This document shows, piece by piece, positions 38,547 to 46,266 of a stretch of 64,000 bases of DNA. The DNA lies in assembly GCA_017626305.1 (NCBI GenBank), contig JAGAIW010000143.1:31330-95329 (forward strand). Reading direction: 5' to 3'. The stretch comes from Clostridia bacterium. GTDB taxonomy: Bacteria > Bacillota > Clostridia > Christensenellales > Borkfalkiaceae. The position numbers were made by a program, and so were the translations under genes. The notes beneath the pieces were generated by a model, which saw nothing but the letters and a program-made list of their open reading frames with translations, searched no databases and was not told the origin of the DNA. How positions within the stretch are numbered: the first letter of the stretch is position 1; each line of letters opens with the position of its first letter.

Positions 38547-40055
38547 ATGGCTGTAAAACAATTCGGAAAGGAGTGGACCAAGCGCAATACGTTAAAAAGC
38601 ATATTGTTGTTTTTGGTGCATTGTCTTATCTATTTGCTGATTGCCGCAGGCTTGCTGCTGGGAGATAAGCTAGGGACTATCGTGGAATTTTTATCCGCGC
38701 AAGGCAGGAATTATCTCTACGCGCTGTTCTGCGTTATTTTGCTGTTCGTTATTCTGTATTTTTATTTCTTCTTTGAAAACAGGAACATGCTACAAAGCGG
38801 CAAAAATATCGCTTTACTGTTTACGATACTCGATTTAAACTTGCTTTTATCCTGTTTAGTCGGTTACAAATTCGCAGTATACGCGCGCCCCGTCGCGCTC
38901 GTAGCGCTGCTTTCGTTTATGCTGATCGGTAGAAAAGACGCTATCTTTATGAACGTCATTTCCGCGCTGCTCATTTTCGTTATCGATACCTTTGCCGTTT
39001 TGGAAGTATCTAATCAAGAATGTTATTCGTCCTTGATTATCGCCTTTTCGGCAGGTATGATTGCCATTTACTGCGCGTCAAAAGCGCGCACCCGTATGAG
39101 CGTTATTTTGATAGGCTTGTTTATCGTACTGCCTATCGACAGCGTGATTTTGCTGCTGGAAATCCCCACCTTAATCGGGGAAAACGCCGCCGTTGGCGAG
39201 CTGGCGGGGTTAGAGCGTATCGTCACGCAAATGGGCTACGGCTTATTCGGCGGCGTTATGTCTACGGTGCTGTTTATCGCCATATTGCCCCTGTTTGAAT
39301 ATTCCTTTAACTGTCTAACGGCGTTCCGTTTGAGAGAGCTTACCAGCTCGGACGCAAAGATACTCAAAAAACTCAAAGAAGAAGCCCCCGGCACGTACAA
39401 CCATTCCATGGTCGTGGCGCAGCTTGCCGAGGCAGGTGCGGCGGCAATCGGGGAAAGCGTGGATATGGCAAGGGCGGCGGCAATGTATCACGACGTCGGA
39501 AAGCTGCACTATCCCGAACACTTCACCGAAAACCAAGGGGATTATAATTTACACGACGAGCTCACGCCCGAGCTTTCCGCGGACATTATCCGTTCGCACG
39601 CAAAGGACGGGTATACGCTGATTCGCAACCACCATTTGCCTGAATTTTTGGCGGATATCGCCTTAGAACACCACGGCACGCTGCCCATTCGGTATTTCTA
39701 CGCCAAGGCGTTAAAGCTCACCGACGGGGAATTGAATATCGAAGATTATTCGTATATGGGTCCTAAGCCCCAAACCAAGCTGGCGGCGATTATCATGATT
39801 TGCGACGCGTCCGAAGCGGCGGTTCGCGCCGTAGGCGCGCGTACGCCCGAAGCGGCGGAAAAAGCCATTCGCGCCGTCATTGAAGAACGTATGGATTTAG
39901 AGCAGTTCTCCGAATGTGACGTTACCATGGCGGACTTGACGAAAATCCGTCAAGCGCTGGTCAATGCGCTCACGGGGGTATATCATCACCGTATTCAATA
40001 TCCGTCCATTAAATACCGTCGCACGGAAAACGGTACGAAAGGAGAAAACGAATAA
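38547..40055 (+). CDS. pgpH: Membrane HD-domain phosphohydrolase, PgpH-like, shortened
   Basis: 502 residues: about seven to eight membrane helices (20-260), then an HD phosphohydrolase domain (about 285-450) with 'NHSMVVAQLAEAGA' and 'MYHDVGKLHYPEHF'. PgpH proteins degrade c-di-AMP. Usual PgpH is around 700 residues with an extracytoplasmic 7TMR-HDED domain near the N-terminus; here that domain is absent and the helices follow one another directly. The ATG at 38547 follows GGAGAG and leaves only 6 bp after phoH, so no N-terminal extension can be missing. Its stop shares a base with the ybeY start. Confidence 0.88.
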   Translation: MAVKQFGKEWTKRNTLKSILLFLVHCLIYLLIAAGLLLGDKLGTIVEFLSAQGRNYLYALFCVILLFVILYFYFFFENRNMLQSGKNIALLFTILDLNLLLSCLVGYKFAVYARPVALVALLSFMLIGRKDAIFMNVISALLIFVIDTFAVLEVSNQECYSSLIIAFSAGMIAIYCASKARTRMSVILIGLFIVLPIDSVILLLEIPTLIGENAAVGELAGLERIVTQMGYGLFGGVMSTVLFIAILPLFEYSFNCLTAFRLRELTSSDAKILKKLKEEAPGTYNHSMVVAQLAEAGAAAIGESVDMARAAAMYHDVGKLHYPEHFTENQGDYNLHDELTPELSADIIRSHAKDGYTLIRNHHLPEFLADIALEHHGTLPIRYFYAKALKLTDGELNIEDYSYMGPKPQTKLAAIIMICDASEAAVRAVGARTPEAAEKAIRAVIEERMDLEQFSECDVTMADLTKIRQALVNALTGVYHHRIQYPSIKYRRTENGTKGENE

Positions 40056-40531
40056 TGGCGTTTTATATCGATTGTGACGAAGAAGTATTTGCCGAAACGG
40101 ATATTGCTGCGCTGAAAGCGGCTATGGACACCTTCCTTGTGTCCGACGTGGATATTTCGATAGAGCTTTTATTCGTTTCGGATACGGAAATAAAACAGCT
40201 CAATAAGGATACGCGCGGAGTGGACAAGGTCACCGACGTGTTAAGTTATCCCACTTTGGACGGCATTTGCGGTAAGCCCTTATATAAAAAGGATTTTCCG
40301 TACGATTTGGACGAAGAGAATAGACTTTTAATCGGTTCAGTCGTCGTTTGCCGCGAGCGCGCGAGAGCGCAAGCGGAAGAATACGGTCACAGCTATAAAA
40401 GGGAGCTGCATTACTTATTCGTCCACGGCATTATGCATTGTTTGGGCTACGACCATATTGAAGAGCAGGACAAAATCCTTATGCGCCAAGCGGAAGAAAA
40501 GGTGCTTTCCGCTATGGGGATTACGAGATAA
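40055..40531 (+). CDS. ybeY: Endoribonuclease YbeY (rRNA maturation)
   Basis: 158 residues. The zinc-binding signature H-x3-H-x5-H is complete in 'FVHGIMHCLGYDHIEE'. YbeY matures the 3' end of 16S rRNA and acts in ribosome quality control. The start ATG shares one base with the pgpH stop. AAAGGAGAAAACGA precedes it. Confidence 0.95.
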   Translation: MAFYIDCDEEVFAETDIAALKAAMDTFLVSDVDISIELLFVSDTEIKQLNKDTRGVDKVTDVLSYPTLDGICGKPLYKKDFPYDLDEENRLLIGSVVVCRERARAQAEEYGHSYKRELHYLFVHGIMHCLGYDHIEEQDKILMRQAEEKVLSAMGITR

Positions 40532-40543
40532 AAGGAGAAAAAC

Positions 40544-41395
40544 ATGGACAAGCTTTTTATGTTCTTCCCGGGGTTTAAGAAAAAGGCTTTAACGCTAAGC
40601 TACGACGACGGCGTGAAGTTTGACAAGCGCTTGATAGAAATTATGTCGGCGCACGGCTTGAAGGGTACGTTTAATATCTGCGGCGGTTTTTTATCCCCAA
40701 CGGACGGGCAAAGACATCTTTCAGGGAAAGAAGTCTTTGAAATGTTGACTACTTCGGGTAACGAAGTGGCAAACCACGGGCAAAATCACTATTCGTTGAC
40801 GTGTATGCCCGAACCGCTTGCGCTTGCCGACGTGCTCGATTGCAGAAGGACGCTGGAAAAGCTCTTTAACGGGAAACCGATTACGGGTATGGCGTACGCC
40901 AACGGCTCGTTCAACGATAGAGTGGTGGAATTGCTTCGCGCTTGCGGAATTACCTATTGCCGCACGACGCGTTCTACGGGCGGCTTTGCTATGCCGGAAA
41001 ATTTCTTACAATGGCATCCTACCTGTCATCATAACGACGCGCGCTTAATGGAGCTTTTAGATACTTTTTTGGCTTGGCAGCCCCCTGCATATTTTTGGGG
41101 GGATAAGGCGCAGCTGTTTTATCTTTGGGGACATAGCTACGAATTTGATAACGATAATAACTGGGAAGTTATCGAAGAATTTGCTAAAAAAGCAGGCGGC
41201 AGGGACGACGTTTGGTATGCCACTAACGGAGAAATTTACCGCTATTGTCAAGCGTTTGAACGCCTAGAATGTTCGGCGGACGGCGTGGTGGTACATAATC
41301 CTACAAACGTAGATATTTATTTTGATTATTATAAAAAGCCCGTGTTGATTCCAGCAGGAAAAACGGTGCATTTAAAAGAAGGAAGAGAAGTATGA
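40544..41395 (+). CDS. Polysaccharide deacetylase family protein
   Basis: 283 residues with a NodB-like fold: 'LTLSYDDGVKFDKRLI' holds the Asp pair, 'VANHGQNHYSLT' the H-x3-H metal site, and 'GMAYANGSFNDRVVELL' the third motif. No signal peptide is present, so it probably acts on a soluble or cytoplasmic N-acetylated sugar rather than on peptidoglycan. It sits where Bacillus has dgkA and cdd, between ybeY and era, and overlaps era by 4 bp. Confidence 0.85.
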   Translation: MDKLFMFFPGFKKKALTLSYDDGVKFDKRLIEIMSAHGLKGTFNICGGFLSPTDGQRHLSGKEVFEMLTTSGNEVANHGQNHYSLTCMPEPLALADVLDCRRTLEKLFNGKPITGMAYANGSFNDRVVELLRACGITYCRTTRSTGGFAMPENFLQWHPTCHHNDARLMELLDTFLAWQPPAYFWGDKAQLFYLWGHSYEFDNDNNWEVIEEFAKKAGGRDDVWYATNGEIYRYCQAFERLECSADGVVVHNPTNVDIYFDYYKKPVLIPAGKTVHLKEGREV

Positions 41396-42282
41396 AAAGC
41401 GGTTATATCGCAGTAATCGGCAGAGCAAATGCCGGCAAAAGTACGCTGATCAACGTGATGGTCGGGGAAAAGGTTTCTATCGTTTCGCCAAAGCCCCAAA
41501 CCACACGTGACAGAATATTAGGGGTATTGACGGAAGAAGACTATCAAATCGTTTTCGTGGATACTCCGGGAATCTATAAGGCGCGTAACGCCTTGACGGA
41601 TATGATGATGCGCACGACGGAAACCAGCGCGCGCTCGGTAGATTTTATCCTGTACGTCGTAGACGGACACGACGGCTTGACGGAAGAAGACTTCGCCTTG
41701 ATGAAAAAATACAAGGCGCTGGACATTCCCATGGCTGTTGCGTACACGAAAATCGACATTATGCCCAAGGAAAATATCCCTTTGGATATGGCGAAATTTT
41801 CCGATTCGGGCTTGGACGTCGACGTGTTCCCCGTCTCCGCGCGCAAAGGTAAAAACGTCCGTGCGCTCAAAGCGTTTTTGGCGGCGCAGCTCCCCGAAGG
41901 TGAAAAGGTATTCACCGAAGATATCGTATCCGACAAGAGTGAACGGTTCATGATAGCCGAAATCATGCGCGAGAAAATCCTGCTCAAATTTGATAAGGAA
42001 ATCCCGCACGGTGTGGCTATTGTCATCAACACGTTCAAGCGGAATGAAAGGGGCGTATACGAAGTCAATTTGGATATCGTATGCGAACGCGCCAACCACA
42101 AGGCAATCTTGATAGGAAAGCAGGGACAAGCCATCAAGGAAGTTTCTTCCTTTGCCCGTCAGGATATGGAAAAGTTTCTCGACGCCAAGGTTTTTTTGAC
42201 GACCTACGTCAAGGTCAAAGAAGACTGGCGTGAGAAAGAAAACTTAATGCGTGAATACGGCTACGAAGACTTGAAAGACTGA
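41392..42282 (+). CDS. era: GTPase Era
   Basis: 296 residues. N-terminal GTPase: G1 'GRANAGKSTLINVM', G2 around 'TTRD', G3 'VDTPG', G4 'YTKID', G5 'VSARKG'. The C-terminal KH domain (about 200-290) carries 'ILIGKQGQAIKEVS'. Era binds the 3' end of 16S rRNA and assists 30S assembly. It is in the same operon as ybeY, which acts on the same rRNA end. Confidence 0.97.
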   Translation: MKSGYIAVIGRANAGKSTLINVMVGEKVSIVSPKPQTTRDRILGVLTEEDYQIVFVDTPGIYKARNALTDMMMRTTETSARSVDFILYVVDGHDGLTEEDFALMKKYKALDIPMAVAYTKIDIMPKENIPLDMAKFSDSGLDVDVFPVSARKGKNVRALKAFLAAQLPEGEKVFTEDIVSDKSERFMIAEIMREKILLKFDKEIPHGVAIVINTFKRNERGVYEVNLDIVCERANHKAILIGKQGQAIKEVSSFARQDMEKFLDAKVFLTTYVKVKEDWREKENLMREYGYEDLKD

Positions 42283-42347
42283 CCCCGTTTTATTTTCCGC
42301 ATAATTTTCTTTCCCCTGCGGCAAACTGCGTATGGGGGGAGAAGATT

Positions 42348-42461
42348 ATGAAGGATAAACGCGAAGAAAACCAAGCGGCAAAGGCGGCGTGGGCATTGTT
42401 TGAAAAAACGGGCAGCGTCAGTTATTACATGTTGTATCACGATTTAATCAGGAAAAGGTAA
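42348..42461 (+). CDS. yqzL: YqzL-like small protein
   Basis: A 37-residue frame, too short for usual ORF calls, begins at ATG 42348 after GGGGGGAGAAGATT. The sequence 'AAWALFEKTGSVSYYMLYHD' matches the YqzL family, which sits between era and recO in Bacillus as well. The function is unknown. A CCCC/GGGG pairing in 42313-42340 might tie up its ribosome site. Confidence 0.8.
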   Translation: MKDKREENQAAKAAWALFEKTGSVSYYMLYHDLIRKR

Positions 42462-42473
42462 AAGGAGCGCATT

Positions 42474-43199
42474 TTGGAAGTCAAGACGGAAGCAGTCGTA
42501 TTGCAGACCATGGATTACAAAGATAACGATAAACTGCTTACGCTGTTTTCGCCTACGCTAGGCAAAATTACGGCAGGGATAAAGGGCGTGAAAAAGCCCA
42601 AGGCAAAGCTTGCCTTTGCCGCGCAACCGTTTTGCTTTGCGGAATACGTTTTGGCGCAACGGGGAGAACGCTACACCGTAATTTCCGCATATTTGCACGA
42701 AAGCTTTTTCGAGCTCCGCACCGACGTGGAAAAATTCTACGCGGCGTGCGCGGCGGCGGAAATTTGCCGTCTGATCACGGTGGAAAACGAACGCTTTGAA
42801 AACCTGTTTATCGGGTTTATTCAATGCATCAAAGCGCTTTGTTTGGGCGACGAAAACAGCGCGGATTGCTTAATTACCTTTATGCTAGTTGCCCTGCGCG
42901 AAAGCGGTTATCCCGTCGATTTGGGCTTTTTAGAAGAATGTGACGGGGACGTTGGGGAAAAGCTGTGGTTCGATTTTGCGGACGGGAGATTTTCCACCTT
43001 CGATCGGTGCGAACAGGGCGAACGCGCCAGCCTTTCTACTTATCACACCTTACGCAAATGCGAAGGACTGTCCTACGAAGAAGATAAGCTTTTCGGGGGC
43101 AGAAAGCGCGCTTTGCGCCTGCTAAACGCTTACCTTTCGCGGCAGACGGATACGCGCTTTGAAAATACGGGTGAATTTATCCGTATGTACGAAGAATAA
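42474..43199 (+). CDS. recO: DNA repair protein RecO
   Basis: 241 residues from a TTG start, placed by AAAAGGAGCGCAT. RecO loads RecA onto SSB-coated DNA together with RecR. The N-terminal OB fold ('EAVVLQTMDYKDNDKLLTLF', near 5-24) and the helical C-terminus are present. The zinc-finger cysteines found in many RecO proteins are mostly missing; the matching region near 148-175 is 'EECDGDVGEKLWFDFADGR', with only one Cys. It closes the conserved cluster. Confidence 0.93.
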   Translation: MEVKTEAVVLQTMDYKDNDKLLTLFSPTLGKITAGIKGVKKPKAKLAFAAQPFCFAEYVLAQRGERYTVISAYLHESFFELRTDVEKFYAACAAAEICRLITVENERFENLFIGFIQCIKALCLGDENSADCLITFMLVALRESGYPVDLGFLEECDGDVGEKLWFDFADGRFSTFDRCEQGERASLSTYHTLRKCEGLSYEEDKLFGGRKRALRLLNAYLSRQTDTRFENTGEFIRMYEE

Positions 43200-43266
43200 A
43201 GGGATAAAGAAACGAAATACTTAAAAGGAATACGGACGGTTTTTCCCTTTTCCGACCAAAACAGTT

Positions 43267-44814
43267 ATGGCAAAGACCAACAAAGAAAACGAAAGCAAAA
43301 CCGTGCTCACTCGCGCGGAAAAGAAAGACGCCGTCAAAAAGCTGGTTAAAGAGCTTTTGGCAAAAGCGGCGGTAAAGAGCAACGATTTAATCGACGAAGC
43401 GGCAAGGGTATACGCCGATAAATTCGGTGGCGAAGAAAACGAAAATCCCAACGACGTCAAAGGTCGTATCGGCTCGGTGCTCGACGTCATGAAAAAGGAC
43501 GGCGAAGTGCAATTTGACGGGGGCATGTATTCGTTGAAGGCTGAAATTCCCCAAGAAAAGCCCAAGGCGAAACGCACCGTAAAAAAGAAAACGGAAACCA
43601 AGGATAAACCCGTTCAAGAAGAAGTGAACGAAGTCAAGGCGGAAGAAAAACCTAAAACGAAACGCACCGCGAAGAAAAAGACGGAAATCAAAGAAGAGCC
43701 CGTTAAGGAAGAAGTACAGGAAGTCAAAGCGGAAGAAAAGCCTAAAACGAAACGCACCGCGAAGAAAAAGACGGAAGTCAAGGAAGAACCCGTCAAGGAA
43801 GAAGTGAAAGAAGTAAAAGCGGAAGAAAAGGTGACGGCGGAAGAAACGCTTGCGCCCGCTCCTGCGCCCGTAGAGCCTGTTCCCGTAGTTCCCGTAATTA
43901 CCGTGGAAACGGAAGGGAAAACGGAAGAGAAGAAAGAAGAAAAACAACCGCCCAAAGAAACGACGGTTATGGACATGAGTTTTTTGTTCGGGGAAGTCAA
44001 ACCTAAAAAAGAAGAACAAAAGCGTTTGCCTGAAAAAGAAGAGCCTAAGCGTTTGCCTGAAAAAAGCGAAGTAGCGTCCAAAGCGGAAACGCCGAAGGAA
44101 GAGCCCAAAAAACAAATGGTAAAGACAAAGCTTACGCCGCCCACGGCGAAAACGGAAAGCGCGCCGCAGCCCCTTCCCCAAAAGGAAGGCAAGCCCGCTC
44201 CCGTGCAAAAAACGCAAAAGACGGCGGTGCGTACGGCGTTCAACGCCACGCGCAGTAAGCCAAAGACGGCGGACGAAAAGCTGCAAGAAGCCTTTTTGTC
44301 GAGATTGCGCCGCTTGGGCGGAGATTACTTCGAGTATTATTCGGTATATCTTTTGGAAAAATATTCAAGAAGAAACGGCAGAAGATTAGAAAGTATGAAG
44401 ATTAGCGGGGGTGACCACGACGGGGGTATCGACGGGGAAATCGAGCTCACGGATAGATTAGGTTTTCGCGAAACTATCTATATACAGGCGAAAAACTGGG
44501 ACCCTGATAAGGGCGACGAACGATTGTGGACGGTGGGGGAAACGCTGTTGCAACAATTTATCGGCGCGTGTGTGTGCCGTCAGGCAAAGGACGGGAAACA
44601 GCATTGTCGGGGTATCTTTATCACGACGTCGCGTTTTACTCCCGAAGCCAAGCGCATTTTGGAAGAAACGTCGGATAAATTCGTCGGCTACGACGGTACG
44701 GATTTATTTGAAACGGCAAAGGAATGTGAGTTTGGTATTATTCGTAAAAACGGTGAATGGGCGTTAGATGAAAACTTGCTTTCAGGCGAACGCGCATTGT
44801 TCCATATTTTATAA
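43267..44814 (+). CDS. Mrr-type restriction endonuclease-like protein with repeat linker
   Basis: 515 residues in three parts. Residues 1-95 are helical, with a winged-helix look ('IDEAARVYADKFGG', 'GEVQFDGGMYSLKAE'). Residues 94-335 form a low-complexity Lys/Glu/Pro linker containing three 30-residue repeats. Residues 336-515 are an Mrr/PD-(D/E)xK nuclease domain: 'GGDHDGGIDGEIE' with Asp389 and 'YIQAKNW' with the Gln407-Ala-Lys409 core, then 'GIFITTSRFTPEAKRIL'. Mrr nucleases cut modified DNA. It sits alone, with no methylase, after recO. Whether it restricts or acts in repair is open. Confidence 0.85.
   Translation: MAKTNKENESKTVLTRAEKKDAVKKLVKELLAKAAVKSNDLIDEAARVYADKFGGEENENPNDVKGRIGSVLDVMKKDGEVQFDGGMYSLKAEIPQEKPKAKRTVKKKTETKDKPVQEEVNEVKAEEKPKTKRTAKKKTEIKEEPVKEEVQEVKAEEKPKTKRTAKKKTEVKEEPVKEEVKEVKAEEKVTAEETLAPAPAPVEPVPVVPVITVETEGKTEEKKEEKQPPKETTVMDMSFLFGEVKPKKEEQKRLPEKEEPKRLPEKSEVASKAETPKEEPKKQMVKTKLTPPTAKTESAPQPLPQKEGKPAPVQKTQKTAVRTAFNATRSKPKTADEKLQEAFLSRLRRLGGDYFEYYSVYLLEKYSRRNGRRLESMKISGGDHDGGIDGEIELTDRLGFRETIYIQAKNWDPDKGDERLWTVGETLLQQFIGACVCRQAKDGKQHCRGIFITTSRFTPEAKRILEETSDKFVGYDGTDLFETAKECEFGIIRKNGEWALDENLLSGERALFHIL
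43546..43815 (+). repeat. Three 90-bp tandem repeats inside the Mrr-like gene
   Basis: Units at about 43546-43635, 43636-43725 and 43726-43815 encode 30-residue repeats of the form 'KAEEKPKTKRTAKKKTE' followed by '.KEEPVKEEV.EV'. Units 2 and 3 are nearly identical in DNA (runs such as CCTAAAACGAAACGCACCGC), so they duplicated recently; unit 1 is more diverged. Confidence 0.88.
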
Positions 44815-44841
44815 TCAATCAACGAAAAAAGAAGGTGTTAT

Positions 44842-45990
44842 ATGAGTAAACCCAGAGTTATTTTTCCCTTTGTAGAAGCGGGCTTTGGCCATATCATGAC
44901 GGAGCGTTCTATTTGCGACGCCTTTGAGAAAAAATACGGCGAGTATTTTGAAGTGGTTAGAAGTAACTTTTACGGCGAAACGGGCAGCGAGCCCATGAAA
45001 AAATTTGAAACGCGTTTAGGAAACGAAGTGCGTATGTACAATAAATGTCACTTCTACGGTTATTTGAGCATTTTTGCCATGAATTTGTTCGGCACGAAAA
45101 TTTCCAGCGATTTCGTCATGAAAGGACTTATCAAAGGCGCGTATGAAGACAGTATGAAACATATGGAAGAACTGCGCCCCGACGTAGTGGTCAGCACGCA
45201 TTGGGCGACCAACTATTACGCCGAGCATATGCAGAAAAAACCGTATACGGTTATGTATATTCCCGACGCGCACGCCAACGCGCTGTTCCGTTATCCTTGC
45301 GATTTCAGCATGATTTCCATGCCCGAAGGCTATAAACGCGCCATGCGCTTTAAGAGAAGATATAACGAAGACAACTTCAAGCTTTCGCCCCTTGCTATTC
45401 GCCAAGCGGCGTTTGAAGTGGAACGGGACAAGCAAAAGCTTAGAAAACAGCTGGGACACGACGATAAATTCACCGTTTTTTTAACGGAAGGCGGCTACGG
45501 CGTGGGACTTACCGAAAAGCTTTGCCAAATGCTGATTGAAGAAGATTTGCCCATTTCTATCGTTGCCGTTTGCGGTAAAAACCCCGAACTGCACGAACGC
45601 TTAAAGCAATTAAAAACCAAGGGCAATACGTCATTCTACCCGTACGGCTTTTGCGAAAACGTGCTGGAAATGATTGCGTCGTCCGATTTGTACTTAGGTA
45701 AAAGCGGAAACGGCTTAATGGAGCCCACGTTCTACGGCGTACCCATTATCGTTACCCACTCTGCAAATACCATTGAAAAGCTGATTGCCGAACATTACGT
45801 ATCGCACGTCAAAAGCGCAAAGCGCATCTTTAACGCCAAAAAGTGCGTAGCGTTTATCAAGGGCGCGCTTAACGGCAGCGAAGAATATCAAGCGCTGAAA
45901 AACTTCAAATGCGACCCCACCGCTTACGGCGGAGAAGGGATTGCGGACTTGATTTTTGAAAAGCTCAACGAAAAGTTTCACGTGAAATGA
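44842..45990 (+). CDS. Glycosyltransferase, MurG/MGDG-synthase-like (GT-B fold)
   Basis: 382 residues. The N-terminal 'VEAGFGHIMTERSICDAF' is the acceptor-side glycine/His loop of MGDG synthase-like enzymes. The C-terminal 'LYLGKSGNGLMEPTFYGVPIIV' is the nucleotide-sugar site of GT28-like transferases. There are no membrane helices, so it is probably a peripheral protein that transfers a sugar to a lipid such as diacylglycerol. AAAAGAAGGTGTTAT precedes the ATG. A strong terminator follows. Confidence 0.75.
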   Translation: MSKPRVIFPFVEAGFGHIMTERSICDAFEKKYGEYFEVVRSNFYGETGSEPMKKFETRLGNEVRMYNKCHFYGYLSIFAMNLFGTKISSDFVMKGLIKGAYEDSMKHMEELRPDVVVSTHWATNYYAEHMQKKPYTVMYIPDAHANALFRYPCDFSMISMPEGYKRAMRFKRRYNEDNFKLSPLAIRQAAFEVERDKQKLRKQLGHDDKFTVFLTEGGYGVGLTEKLCQMLIEEDLPISIVAVCGKNPELHERLKQLKTKGNTSFYPYGFCENVLEMIASSDLYLGKSGNGLMEPTFYGVPIIVTHSANTIEKLIAEHYVSHVKSAKRIFNAKKCVAFIKGALNGSEEYQALKNFKCDPTAYGGEGIADLIFEKLNEKFHVK

Positions 45991-45994
45991 TATA

Positions 45995-46030
45995 ACTTCC
46001 CCGACGCTTTGCCGTCGGGGAAGTGTATTT
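45995..46030 (+). terminator. Intrinsic terminator
   Basis: A perfect 12-bp stem, ACTTCCCCGACG / CGTCGGGGAAGT, with a CTTTGC loop, followed by a modest T-rich stretch. Confidence 0.85.
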
Positions 46031-46108
46031 ATTATAGTAGGAAAATGTGAAAAATAAGAAAAAATTGATAAAAAAACCGAAAAATTCTCAAAACCACGCG
46101 TGAAAGAC

Positions 46109-46137
46109 TTGATATTTTTTGTAAATTATATTAAAAT
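46109..46137 (+). promoter_or_regulatory. Promoter of ppdK
   Basis: TTGATA (46109-46114), 17-bp spacer, TAAAAT (46132-46137). It leaves a 5' untranslated region of about 120 bases with no element I recognise. Confidence 0.65.
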
Positions 46138-46266
46138 GGTATGTGCAAAAAACGACGAATAACTTTCGCGCCTACGAAAAAAAAGCGGGCGGGAACGTTT
46201 TTTGTGTGTAAAAACGACACCAAATCACAGAAAATAAAAAAATTCAACTTGGAGGAATGTATCACT

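Noticed and set aside
43546..43815. CRISPR-like array
   Set aside because: Regular 90-bp repeats are coding repeats without spacers, inside an open frame.
43387..44286. Long minus-strand frames (299 and 211 codons) over the Mrr-like gene
   Set aside because: They are antisense to the Lys/Glu repeat linker and only reflect its low complexity (Phe/Arg or Ser/Val runs).
46141..46266. N-terminal extension of ppdK
   Set aside because: Basic, family-unlike residues directly behind the -10 box; GGAGG places the start at 46267.
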